Positions 27,601-37,000 of a DNA stretch of 40,208 bases are shown here, piece after piece. A program made the translations under genes and the position numbers. The stretch is from Myxococcales bacterium. Lineage in GTDB: Bacteria; Myxococcota_A; Polyangia; Fen-1088. The notes beneath the pieces were generated by a model. It had not been told where the DNA came from. It saw only the letters and a list, made by a program, of their open reading frames with translations, and ran no database searches. Location: NCBI GenBank assembly GCA_003157775.1, contig PMKP01000359.1, forward strand, positions 7,404 through 47,611, written 5' to 3'. Positions within the stretch are counted from its first letter, which is position 1. Each line of letters starts with the position of its first letter.

Positions 27601-29726
27601 CACTCTATCTCGCAGCCGAAGAGGCTTTTGCACGTATGGGAAATCCACCCATGGCCGAGGCCAGCTCGCTCTCCCGCGCCGAGGTGTTGGCTGAGGCGGG
27701 ACAGGCCGCGGAAGCCCTCATCGCATGGAACCGGATTCGCTCGACCACGACGAACCAGACTGGCTCGCCCGGGGCTGGGTCCGCGGGCGATGAAATGCTT
27801 ACGCTGGCACAGGCTCGCATCGCCTTGGCTTTGCCAGCAGAGAACGCCGAAAGTGACGGGAAACTCGGCCGCCGTATGTCGGCTTTGGCCGACGCGGCCC
27901 TGGCGCAAGGTCGCCGGCCCGCCGCCTGGCGGGCGGCGCAGATGGCATCGCGGCTGTTGAAGAGGGCCGGCGATGCCCACGCTTTGGAAGAACAAGCCCG
28001 CGCCGCCCGCATCTTCGAGGAGGTCAAGATGAACACACCCACGCCATACCGCTCCGGCCTCGACCACGATCCCGAGGCGCCGTCGGTCAGTCTACTATCC
28101 GCCGACGCTCGAACCGCGACCGCACTTCTGGTCGAACGGGCGGCGAGGGCCGAGGGACGTCTGCGCCGGGTTGCGCGCATCAACAAGCGCCTCAACAGCG
28201 ATCTGCGCCTTCCGCGGGTACTCGAAGCCGTCATCGACACCGCGATCGAAATGACGGACGCGGAACGGGGGTTCCTCCTGCTCAAGGATGGCTCAGGTGA
28301 GTTGGTGGTGAAGGTGGCGCGCAACATCGAGCAGACCACTTTGGATGCGCCTGACTTCGTCTTGTCTCGCTCCATCGCCAAACAGGCGGCTGAAACCGGG
28401 CAACCCGTGGTCACCGTGGATGCGGCGGGAGATCGTCGCTTCCGGGAAGCGGCCTCGGTGAGTGATCTGCATCTGCGTTCAGTGTTGGCCGTGCCCCTGT
28501 CGGTCAAGGGTGCCGTGGTGGGGACTATCTACGTGGACCATCGCCTGCGCAAAGGCGTCTTCGATGACGAGGCGCTGGTCATGGTCATGGATTTCGCCGA
28601 ACAGGCCGCCATCGCCATCGAAAATGCGCGGTTGGTGTCGGAGCTTCGCCGTCGAGAAAACCAGGTCCAGGCCCTGAACCGGCGCCTGGAACACGAACTG
28701 CGCGTGCAAGAGCAGGCGCTGCAAGGCGTTCGCGAAGAGCTGAAAGAAAGTCGCCAGGTGGCTGCCCTACGCTACGACTATCGCCAGATCGTGGGACAAA
28801 CCCCCCGCATGCTGGACTTGTTTCACCTGCTTGACCGCGTGACCGACACGGCCCTGCCGGTGGTCATCGAGGGTGAGAGCGGGACGGGCAAGGAATTGGT
28901 CGCCCGTGCCATCCACTTCAACGGCCCTCGACGGGACCGACCCTTCGTCTCCGAGAACTGCGCGGCGATTCCTGAGACGCTGCTCGAGTCTGCGCTCTTT
29001 GGCCATGTGAAGGGCGCCTTTACCGGCGCCGATCGAGAGGCACGAGGGTTGTTTGCCGTGGCGGACGGCGGAACCCTGTTTCTCGACGAGGTTGCGGAGA
29101 TGTCGCCCGCCATGCAGGGCAAGCTGCTGCGTGTGCTCCAGGATGGGGAGTTTCATCGCGTAGGAGGTGAACGCTCGCAGAAGGTGAACGTCCGTGTTCT
29201 CGTAGCGACCAACAAGGACCTGGAGCGTCTGGTGGAGCAGGGCAAGTTCCGGCAGGACCTCTTTTTCAGGATCTCCGTCGTCCGCCTCGTGCTGCCTCCT
29301 CTGCGGGACAGAAGTGAAGACATCCCCTTGCTGGTGCAGCACTTCATGCACAAGGCGGCTGCGGCGTCCGACACGGCCGTCAAGTCGGTTGATGCGTCGG
29401 CCATGACCAAACTATGTTGCTATCGCTGGCCCGGAAACGTGCGCGAGCTGGAGAATGAGATCACGCGCGCGGCGGCTTTTTCTGGCCCGGTCGTGGCCGT
29501 CGCTGACCTGTCACCCCAGGTGCGAGCCGGCTCCGATCCGGCTGCTGCCTTGGCCGACGAACGAGACGGAATCCGCCTGAGGCCTCGCGTGGAACGGCTA
29601 GAACGGACGTTGATTCGCGAAGCCATGACAAGTTGTGGTGCAAACCAGACCAAGGCAGCCAAGGCCCTGGGCCTTTCGCGGTTTGGCCTGCAGAAGAAAC
29701 TACGTCGGTATCACATCGCCATGTGA
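24663..29726 (+). CDS. Ser/Thr kinase - ATPase-like - TPR - GAF - sigma54 activator (AAA+) - Fis HTH fusion
   Basis: Kinase: [40 protein letters not shown]-like [28 protein letters not shown]+: [49 protein letters not shown]; exact start codon uncertain. Confidence 0.92.
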   Translation: MVAVGNQVGTSRGEGNGPWPLVADRYRLGGRLGVGASSEVYAAEDLASHTACAVKLFPADLESGAIARLLDEFGRLSELGHRGIVRVRDTGRIAEGALAGRLFLVTDRLSGPDLAAHLAAARGEDRFRRFAAAAEDLADALAYLHGRGLVHGDISTSNVRCDHEGRPVLIDFGLSERLLPVTGAHDDLGLVVAGASGTLGFIAPEALVGERGPAADLFSLGATLYAVWTGVPPFGVGMDAVRRLMEGPPPPPSSLCPGLPADWDALLGRLLAVATEKRPASARDLLREIRRILPDNVTPVELDLSVPHPAGDPLAGLVVGRVKQEQAIWALVERLAEGNARAAVATVSGPPGSGRRTLIRRVLRDVRLALLSQTLPSFTVDERGLAALQADLPVHPGEPTLPWDEPTRSLQARTAALVDALEARAQQRPLCLVLGPGRQEELVAQAVAEGSPGGRLLVIVPTEQALRSTEAIDFQLGPLQAEDICALAGYAAGSEPTSRVVEQIVRASGGLAASAALLVRRWVQQVREGRPEAFRVDEDDADFGRLLDTTFAGLSCNTRAWLTALVLAQSPKLVTDLDTAMAVREAQTAGWLGSSELTVSTESHAAAVFRAVKRDKTLHPLVGRAIRPLSESDPRRAEAHLALGEPEQAATCFRAAAQAAGEAGRFGDVARFAMRARAAVPETGTPSEHIAWATALGLVGQYDDALAVLDAPPPDGRMEVKIELAERRAWLLGRRGDPVAARQVLETALKEMGLLEEPRGSVVLRLRARLARLLVSCGLFSEALQAAEPALGESSDAGLFAQEAAALALTYAGRLSEADSLIAALEKTVETSPDRPLAARVPALRGLYWQLTGQPMPAAQAYREAARRCDELHDIHGQTAAILNLGCVLADTGQFGEALDAFRRALRDLGRLGIVTDLALALYNTGLLLLQLGDLEAASRTARRLRDEANATKVEAFLAYASSLDADIARRRGAFHTALPLYLAAEEAFARMGNPPMAEASSLSRAEVLAEAGQAAEALIAWNRIRSTTTNQTGSPGAGSAGDEMLTLAQARIALALPAENAESDGKLGRRMSALADAALAQGRRPAAWRAAQMASRLLKRAGDAHALEEQARAARIFEEVKMNTPTPYRSGLDHDPEAPSVSLLSADARTATALLVERAARAEGRLRRVARINKRLNSDLRLPRVLEAVIDTAIEMTDAERGFLLLKDGSGELVVKVARNIEQTTLDAPDFVLSRSIAKQAAETGQPVVTVDAAGDRRFREAASVSDLHLRSVLAVPLSVKGAVVGTIYVDHRLRKGVFDDEALVMVMDFAEQAAIAIENARLVSELRRRENQVQALNRRLEHELRVQEQALQGVREELKESRQVAALRYDYRQIVGQTPRMLDLFHLLDRVTDTALPVVIEGESGTGKELVARAIHFNGPRRDRPFVSENCAAIPETLLESALFGHVKGAFTGADREARGLFAVADGGTLFLDEVAEMSPAMQGKLLRVLQDGEFHRVGGERSQKVNVRVLVATNKDLERLVEQGKFRQDLFFRISVVRLVLPPLRDRSEDIPLLVQHFMHKAAAASDTAVKSVDASAMTKLCCYRWPGNVRELENEITRAAAFSGPVVAVADLSPQVRAGSDPAAALADERDGIRLRPRVERLERTLIREAMTSCGANQTKAAKALGLSRFGLQKKLRRYHIAM

Positions 29727-29763
29727 CAACTCAGTTGCCACCATGTGACAGGGTAGTTGGCAC
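29720..29763 (+). repeat. Tandem pair of 22-bp imperfect repeats (candidate activator binding sites)
   Basis: CATGTGACAactcAGTTGcCAC followed directly by CATGTGACAgggtAGTTGgCAC; 17 of 22 positions identical. Confidence 0.7.
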
Positions 29764-29803
29764 AATCCAGAGGGAATATGGCAAGATCTCATAGGAAAGG
29801 GGT

Positions 29804-29819
29804 TGGCGCGTCGCCTGCA
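29804..29819 (+). promoter_or_regulatory. Candidate sigma54 (-24/-12) promoter
   Basis: TGGCGCGtcgcCTGCA versus consensus TGGCACGnnnnTTGCA; GG and GC correctly spaced; predicted start site leaves a very short 5' UTR. Confidence 0.45.
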
Positions 29820-29836
29820 TGCCATAAGGTTCGGAC

Positions 29837-30250
29837 ATGAAACACTTGCTCCGCAGCAGATTCATCCTGCGCTTGATAGCGGCCCTGGTGTTTCCAATTC
29901 TGCTAGCGGTGGGGGTCTCTTGCAACGCACCCGCTATTAGCTCACCGTTCGTTCCCATTCCTCCTCCGACCTTCGGCGCGCCGACACCAGAGATCGACAG
30001 TGCTGGGGTCACGCACACTTATTGGAAGGTGACTAGTCCGCCGAGCTCGAACTTGAGCAATCTGTGGGTGTACCTAACGAACATAAACATGGGCTCTGGC
30101 GTGATCGTTCTCACGGCTCAGGATGGATCCTACACAACCCGAATAGAGGGCCAGCAAGGAGACCCAATCCGATTCAACTTCGGATCCCTGGACGGCGAAT
30201 CTATGTGCAGGCCATTGCGTGAAGGCTTGGCCGACACACCCTGCCAATAA
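29837..30250 (+). CDS. Small lipoprotein of unknown function
   Basis: MKHLLRSRFILRLIAALVFPILLAVGVSC lipoprotein signal; AAGG upstream of ATG. Confidence 0.7.
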   Translation: MKHLLRSRFILRLIAALVFPILLAVGVSCNAPAISSPFVPIPPPTFGAPTPEIDSAGVTHTYWKVTSPPSSNLSNLWVYLTNINMGSGVIVLTAQDGSYTTRIEGQQGDPIRFNFGSLDGESMCRPLREGLADTPCQ

Positions 30251-30261
30251 ATACGGGATGG

Positions 30262-30516
30262 CTAGGCCTGGGTGCGGGCGGGCCCGACACGGCTGGATGA
30301 CTGGTCGGACATGCCGGTTTGTACCGGAGGAGCGCCATGCTCAGCATGCGTGGATGTCGGCACAGTGGATGGCATCTGCTTGACTGCGTCGCGCGCGATC
30401 CGCCAGGCGGCCTGGATGATCCAGGAGATCGAGCGATCTTGCCGAAGGGCCTCTTTCTGGGTCTCCGCCAACATCGCAGCATTGAAGTAAAGCGTGACCT
30501 TCCTCTTCTGCGACAC
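30262..30516 (-). CDS. Small ribbon-helix-helix-like protein (resembles the uncharacterised family I recall as TIGR04563)
   Basis: MSQKRKVTLYFNAAMLAETQKEALRQDRSISWIIQAAWRIARDAVKQMPS. Confidence 0.65.
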   Translation of the reverse strand: MSQKRKVTLYFNAAMLAETQKEALRQDRSISWIIQAAWRIARDAVKQMPSTVPTSTHAEHGAPPVQTGMSDQSSSRVGPARTQA

Positions 30517-30551
30517 AACAGCCTCCTAACCAGTCGTCCCCCAAAAAAACG

Positions 30552-31331
30552 CTAGCGGCTGACTTTGACTTGGGCGGGAAGGAAGAACATGAAGTTCAAC
30601 CCCACCAACCAGTTGTACGTCCACTGCGCGTCCGCAGAGGTCACAGCAGAACTGCCAGTAACGTCGCGGCCTGCGGCGTTGTTGCTGTACATCAGGTTGT
30701 GCAGCTCAATGTTGATGGCGAAGTAGTTGTTGACGAAGGCGTGCATCCCGACGCCCACGTTGACCCCCGTCTTCCAGCCAGTGTAGGGAGTTGCCTTGCA
30801 GCACTCGTTGGAATCGATCGTTCCCTTCTTGACCAGGTTCACAATGCCCGGCCCGGCCGACACGTAGACGTCGTAGTTCATGAACAGCTTGCCAAGGGCT
30901 GAGAACTTGCCGGTGAACGGCACGACGTCGAGCTGGGGCATGATAATCTGGCCGATACGGTTCTCGGCGGCCGCGGCATTGCTTTGCGAGGGCGTCTTGG
31001 TGTCGCCGGTTGCTGGGAGGGCGTCGTTCAGTTGGTTGTTGAACGCGCTCCGCCAGTTTGGGGTCAGGTTGTAGAGCCCGGCCGAGACGCTGATGCCGAT
31101 CCAGTCAGTGATATGAAAACCGAGCCGCAGGTTCAGCATCAAGGCGTTGTAGAAGTCCTGTCCTACGGTGGCAGCCATACCGACGCCCAGCTCGAAGCGC
31201 TTGTCGCGCAGCTCGACGCGTCTGCGGATCGCTGGCGAATCGGCCAGCGGACTCTTGCGTTCCTGTGCGGCCTGCGAGACAGCAGGGATGCCAACCAGAC
31301 ATCCGACGAGCAACGCGATTCCTCTCTTCAT
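30552..31331 (-). CDS. Outer membrane beta-barrel protein (myxobacterial OMP type)
   Basis: Signal peptide MKRGIALLVGCLVGIPAVSQAA; alternating beta-strand pattern; start could also be 31352. Confidence 0.7.
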   Translation of the reverse strand: MKRGIALLVGCLVGIPAVSQAAQERKSPLADSPAIRRRVELRDKRFELGVGMAATVGQDFYNALMLNLRLGFHITDWIGISVSAGLYNLTPNWRSAFNNQLNDALPATGDTKTPSQSNAAAAENRIGQIIMPQLDVVPFTGKFSALGKLFMNYDVYVSAGPGIVNLVKKGTIDSNECCKATPYTGWKTGVNVGVGMHAFVNNYFAINIELHNLMYSNNAAGRDVTGSSAVTSADAQWTYNWLVGLNFMFFLPAQVKVSR

Positions 31332-31364
31332 AGCATGCGCTTTCTTCGTCATGGCATCGACTCG

Positions 31365-32273
31365 TTAGCGGGGTGTCTTGTACTGGAAGGAAGTTGGCAG
31401 GTAGAGCCCGGCCGAAACGAAGACCATAAGATTCTGAGTGAATTCCGACACGCCATTCGCCTTTGCCTGTGCCGCGGTCTGACCCGGCGGACGGTCCCTC
31501 TTCTCGAACTTGTCCTCGAACATGTAGTCGCGCAGGCCGATGCTGAGGGCGAGCCAATCCGTCACGAACATTCGAGTGGAAATGCCCAAGTGCGGCATGA
31601 TATCTAGATTGCTAAATGCCGGAAAACTCTTGGCGTCGGGAATTACCGGGATGGTCTCGGTCCAGATGACCCCGATGCCCGCGTTCACCGTGACATCCCA
31701 GTGGACAATGTACTTGTTGAACAAGCCGAACTTGCCGTAGCCCGGCACGTACCCGAACACGAGGGAGGCCGAGTAGTTGAACCGGTTCAGCGTGGTCGCG
31801 CGGTTGAACTGGAAGCCGACCAGGGACTCGCGCTCAGACCGTTCTTTGATGAAATACTGACCTTCGGCCGCGATTGAAAAGACGTCAGTAAGATAGAAGG
31901 TGAGGTCGCCGCCGAACGAGTAGTGGCGAATCATAGTGTCGTTGAACGAGATCGCCGAGAAGGGCGCCAACTCGAAGCGGTGACGCTTGAGAAATCCCTT
32001 GCGTGGCACCACCACGATGTCCTCCCACGACCGCCGCGCGGCGGTCGCCTCGGAAACCGCTTCCTCTTTTTGGGCAGCGGCCTCCTTCACCTCCTCGGAG
32101 AGATCGGGAAGCTCATCCTTGTTCGCCTCCGCCGCTTCCGGCGCCGCAGGAGCCTCCGCCTCGGAGGTCTTCTCGTCTGCGGTTTCACCGGCGCCAGCGG
32201 CAGATGCCTCTGCTGCTGCGACCAACCCTGGATTTGCAAGAACTAGTAAGAGGCCGAACGCAAGACGTTTCAT
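31365..32273 (-). CDS. Outer membrane beta-barrel protein, paralogue of the neighbour, with Ala/Glu-rich N-terminal region
   Basis: Signal peptide MKRLAFGLLLVLANPGLVAAAEA, then AEAPAAPEAAEANKDELPDLSEEVKEAAAQKEEAVSEA, then beta-rich region. Confidence 0.7.
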   Translation of the reverse strand: MKRLAFGLLLVLANPGLVAAAEASAAGAGETADEKTSEAEAPAAPEAAEANKDELPDLSEEVKEAAAQKEEAVSEATAARRSWEDIVVVPRKGFLKRHRFELAPFSAISFNDTMIRHYSFGGDLTFYLTDVFSIAAEGQYFIKERSERESLVGFQFNRATTLNRFNYSASLVFGYVPGYGKFGLFNKYIVHWDVTVNAGIGVIWTETIPVIPDAKSFPAFSNLDIMPHLGISTRMFVTDWLALSIGLRDYMFEDKFEKRDRPPGQTAAQAKANGVSEFTQNLMVFVSAGLYLPTSFQYKTPR

Positions 32274-32431
32274 GCGGTTCCTTGCTTGGGGCCCGCCGTT
32301 CACCCCATGTCAAAAATCGCTTTGATTTCAAAGGCTTGGCTATGAAGGGCGAGGTGCGGGCAATGTAACACAGGCAAAATCAGCAGATCAACTAAAAATA
32401 GTGATTGTTTCGACCAGGCACCGGTTCGGGA

Positions 32432-33829
32432 CTACGAGACATGTCTTTCACCCACCGAAGCCTCCCCGAAAAGGGCCTCCACGAAGTCCTCCGCCTCAAA
32501 CTCGCGGAGGTCCTCGACTCGTTCGCCCACGCCGATGTAGCGAACCGGGATGCGGAGCTGGTCAGCGATCCCCAGGATCACGCCGCCCTTGGCAGTGCCG
32601 TCGAGTTTGGTGAGCACGATCCCAGTTACCGACATGGCCTGGGTAAAGACTTGAGCCTGGGCGATGGCGTTCTGGCCGCTGGTTGCGTCGATGACCAGCC
32701 AGGTCTCGTGGGGAGCGCCCTCCAGCGCCTTGCCCGTAACGCGGCGCACCTTCTGCAGTTCCTCCATCAGATTGGTCTTGGTGTGCAGACGGCCGGCCGT
32801 GTCTGCGATGACAACATCGATGCCCTCGGCCCGTGCGCGCTTGACGCTATCAAACACAACCGACGAAGGGTCTCCGCCGTCTTTCCCTCGTACTACAGGA
32901 GCCCCCACTTTCGCGCCCCAGACCTCGAGCTGTTCGGTGGCTGCGGCGCGAAAGGTGTCACCGGCCGCCAGCAACACGCTCTTGCCTTGGGACTGCAGTT
33001 TGGAGGCGAGCTTGCCAATCGTTGTCGTCTTGCCGCTCCCGTTGACACCTATGACCAGAAGCACGAAGGGTTGGGCAGTGGCGAAGGCGACCGGCGGAGC
33101 ATCCATGGTGAGAATCTCCACGCTCCGGCGACGGAGGAAGGTCCAGACGGCGGCTGGATCCTTGATCGCCTTCTTGTCCAAGGATTCGCGAAGCTCGCCC
33201 AGGAGCTTCTGGCTGGTCCGCACGCCGATATCCGCAGTGAGCAGTACCTTCTCGATCTCTTCGAGCAGGGCCGGATCCAGTTCCTTCTTGCTTGCGAAGA
33301 GCTGCCCAAGACGACTGACCCAGCCTGAGCGAGTGCGTTCGAGCCCAGGCACAAGAGCGGCGACCTCCCGCTTTCTCGCGGGCATCGGGCGCTCGGGCCC
33401 GCGCGGCTTCTCCACCGGAAGAGCGCTCGACAACCTTCCGGGTGGTGGCGCGACTGGAGTGACCGGCGCGAGCGGAGGCGAGACGGCAGCCGGATGTCTT
33501 GGCGGAAATGCCTCGCGAGGCACCGTGGCTGGCGAAGCAAAGAGTGAGGCTGGTTGACTGGTCGGGAGTGGCTCAGAAGAGGGCGCGGTCGTGAGGGGTT
33601 CGTCTGACGCGGTGGGCTCCGCCTCTGTCGCACCTCCCTCGACGTCTTCGGGTCTCAGGGCTGGCCGTTTGGCTCGCGCCACAGGCAGGGCAGTTGCCGA
33701 GTCTTCAATCTGCCGTCGTCTCGCGGACTTGGCTCGCCGAATGGCGTAGAGGGCCAGGCCAGAAAAGGCGACCAAGCCGCCCAAGGCAACCAGGGCTGCT
33801 ATTAGATCGGTATGGGAACCTCCGCCCAT
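32432..33829 (-). CDS. ftsY: Signal recognition particle receptor FtsY with N-terminal TM segment
   Basis: [66 protein letters not shown]-terminal [24 protein letters not shown]. Confidence 0.95.
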   Translation of the reverse strand: MGGGSHTDLIAALVALGGLVAFSGLALYAIRRAKSARRRQIEDSATALPVARAKRPALRPEDVEGGATEAEPTASDEPLTTAPSSEPLPTSQPASLFASPATVPREAFPPRHPAAVSPPLAPVTPVAPPPGRLSSALPVEKPRGPERPMPARKREVAALVPGLERTRSGWVSRLGQLFASKKELDPALLEEIEKVLLTADIGVRTSQKLLGELRESLDKKAIKDPAAVWTFLRRRSVEILTMDAPPVAFATAQPFVLLVIGVNGSGKTTTIGKLASKLQSQGKSVLLAAGDTFRAAATEQLEVWGAKVGAPVVRGKDGGDPSSVVFDSVKRARAEGIDVVIADTAGRLHTKTNLMEELQKVRRVTGKALEGAPHETWLVIDATSGQNAIAQAQVFTQAMSVTGIVLTKLDGTAKGGVILGIADQLRIPVRYIGVGERVEDLREFEAEDFVEALFGEASVGERHVS

Positions 33830-33927
33830 CGGCCGCGGAACTTAACAAACAACCGGCTGCAACGTGGTAAGTTTTTTGGCGTTTCGCCGGGCCGGTGGGA
33901 AAAGTGGAATCTGAGGATTGGAAGGGC

Positions 33928-33957
33928 TTTACAACCACCCGCCGGGGATGGTACCTA
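33928..33957 (+). promoter_or_regulatory. Weak candidate promoter for smc
   Basis: TTTACA (33928-33933), 18-nt spacer, TACCTA (33952-33957). Confidence 0.25.
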
Positions 33958-34012
33958 ATGATAGTCATGAAGTGACCCATATGGTCACGTATTGTCACGT
34001 CATGGTGCCAGG

Positions 34013-37000
34013 ATGAGGATAAGACGGATCGAAATCTGCGGTTTCAAGTCGTTCGTTGACCGGACGATCTTGACCTTCGAAGACGCCGTTACCGGGGTGG
34101 TTGGCCCAAATGGCTGCGGCAAGTCGAACATCGTCGACGCGATCCGCTGGGTCATGGGCGAGCAATCGGCGAAGCATCTTCGCGGCCGCGCCATGGACGA
34201 TGTGATCTTCGCTGGTTCGGAAACCCGCGGGCCGGCTGGCGTGGCGGAGGTGTCCCTGACCTTCGACACCGCTGGCTTGCCTGGAGACACGACCAGCGGG
34301 GGCGTCCCCTGGGGTGCGGCCGGCCCAGAGGAAGTCGTCGTGACCAGGCGCTTGTATCGCGGCGGTGAAAGCGAGTACCTGCTGGGCGGCGTGCCTTGTC
34401 GCCTGCGTGACATCGTGGAGTTCTTTCTTGGGACGGGCGTTGGATCCAAGGCGTACGCCATCATCGAGCAAGGACGCATTGGATTCATTGTCTCATCACG
34501 ACCGGAGGAACGTCGCACTCTGATCGACGAGGCCGCGGGCATAACGAAGTACAAAGCGAAGAAGAAGGTGGCCGAGCGGCGCATCGAAGCTTCTCGCCAG
34601 CACCTGCTACGCGTCTCGGACATCATCGCTGAGATCGAGACCCGCCTGCGCTCCTTGCGCTTGCAGGCGCAAAAGGCCGAGCGCTACAAGCGCTACAAGG
34701 CGGAACTGAAGGTCCTCGAGCTGTGCGCTGCAACGCAAAGATACTTTGGGTTTATCGCTGAGCAGAAGTTTCTCTTGAGCAATCGCGAGCAACTGGCGGA
34801 ACGCCACATCCGGCAGACAACCGACTTGCGAGTCGAGGAAACCGCGATCGAAGTCGAGCGCTTGGCCCTGAGCGAGGAGATGGACGAGTTGGCTGCGGCC
34901 AAGGAGGAGCTTTTTGCGCTTGACAACCAGGCCAGGCTGTCTGCCCAAAAGGCCGAGCACTACGCGGACGAGGCGGCCACCTTGGCACAAAGGGTGGAGC
35001 GAGCGCGGCGTGAGATTGAAGGGCTTGTCGGCAAGGAGGCCGACAACGCGCGGGGGTTGGCCGAGCTGCAGAGTGAGGTGGGCCGCTTCGACGAAGAGGC
35101 CGAGGCGCGCAGCCGAGAGTTGGATGCGACCGAGCAGGCCTACGCAACAGCCCGCTCTGCCCTGACGACGGCACGTCATGGTGTGGATCAGGCAACCGCG
35201 GCCGCAACCGCTGCTGCGACACGGATTGCGCGTTTGGAAGCGGACATCGAATCCGCTCACGGACGCGCTGAGGATCTCGCCCAGCGCCTACAAACGGCGA
35301 CGGCCGATGATCGCGTCGCGGTTGAGCAGGTGGAACATCTGATGACCGAGGGCGCGGGCGTGGAGGATCGGCTTGCCCAACTTCAGGTCGGAGCTGAGAC
35401 TTTGCTTGCCCAGCGCGCGGCCACGGAAACCAAAGCGGCCAGCCTGCGCGACGAGGTTACCCGGGGCGAGCTGGAACTGGAGACCCTACGCGAAGAGGCC
35501 CATCGTCGGCGCTCGCGGCTCCAGTCTTTGGCCGAGATTCAGGCCCGCTATGAGAGCTTTCAGCGGGGCGTGCGCGCCATCATGCAGCGGGTTCGCGACG
35601 AAGAACAGACGCCCGCGCTGGGCCAGGACAGGGTGGCGAGCCATCGGACCTGGAGCATGGGCGGAGTGCGCGGCGTGGTGGCCGATATCGTGCAACCGCC
35701 GCCCGAGTTGGAGACAGCGCTGGAGGCTGTGTTGGGTGAAAGGCTGGGAAACATCATCGTCGAGTCGCATGACGTGGGCGTCGAAGCCATCGAGTACCTC
35801 AAGTCCAAGAGCGAGGGCCGTTCTAGTTTCATCCCCGTGGCACTCCGTTCGCCCGCGGCCATCGCGGCCGCTCCCGCCGGTACGGTTGTCTTTGACACAG
35901 GGGACGGCCTGTCGGTCGAGCAGCAGGTTCCGGCCGCCATGCCGGTGGCATTGCCGTTGGGAGAAGGCGTGCGCGGCCCCATGCTGGAACTGATCGGCTA
36001 CGACCGTCAGTACGACCGGGTTGCAGCCTACCTTCTGGGCGACGTGGTTGTGGTCGAAGACTTGCGTTCGGCTTTGGATCTGTGGCGCCGAACCCACACC
36101 GACAAGACCTTGGTCACTCTCGATGGAGAAGTGATTGATCCGCATGGCGTAGTCACCGGCGGTTCACGCGAATCGGCCATGGCCGGCGTGCTGTCGCAGA
36201 AACGGGAGATGCGCGAGTTGGAAGAGGTGGTGGCGCGCCTGGAGACGGACTATCAAGCCGCGCTCGACCGCCATGTACGCACCAAGCAAGCTCTGGCCGA
36301 GGTCAGCAGCACCGGCGAAGAGCTGGCCACGGCGGCTCGCCACAACGAGATGGAGTTGCTGGCACAGCGCAAAGACGGCGATCGGTTGCTGCGCGAGAGC
36401 CAGCAACTGGAGGCCCGTCACGCGCAGTTGCGCTCGAGTGTGGACGACCTGCGCGCCGCGCTGGCACAGAACGAAAAGCGTCTTTCCGAGGCCACCGCCG
36501 CGCTGACCGAGCTACGTGAGTCTTCGCTCGCCCACGAAACCAGCGTTGCGAGCTTGCGCGCAGAAACCGAGGCTCTGCAGGCCAGGGCCGATGGGCTGGC
36601 GGCTGAGCTGTCATCGCACAGGGTGGCTGCGGCCCAGGCCAGCGATCGCCGCAAGACGGGCCGCCAGAATCTCGAACGCTTAGAGCGAGAGACGGCCGAT
36701 TCCGAGCGTCGCCGCACCCAACTCGAAGCCGAGGTGTCCGCCGACTTGGCGCGGGCCCGAACGCTGCGCACCGATGCCGAGCAGCTCAGAGGGGAAGCCT
36801 CTCTGCTGCAGGCCGAAGCGAGCGAGCGTGCCCGCGTTCATGGCGAGCGCCAGGGCGCGGTGGAGGAACGCAACGGCACGCTGGCGCGGCGAGAGGCCGA
36901 CCTGCGGGAAGCCCGCACTCGGGTGACCCATTTGGCCGGAGAATTGGCGGCACTCGATCTGCGCTGCCAGGAGGTCGCGTTGCGTCTCGGCTCGCTGGAA

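Noticed and set aside
26821-27648. 275-aa minus-strand ORF
   Set aside because: Antisense to the TPR region of the kinase-activator; Arg/Pro-rich, no domain signature
32320-32333. CTTTGA tt TCAAAG palindrome upstream of the barrel gene
   Set aside because: Short, and no supporting promoter or conservation evidence available
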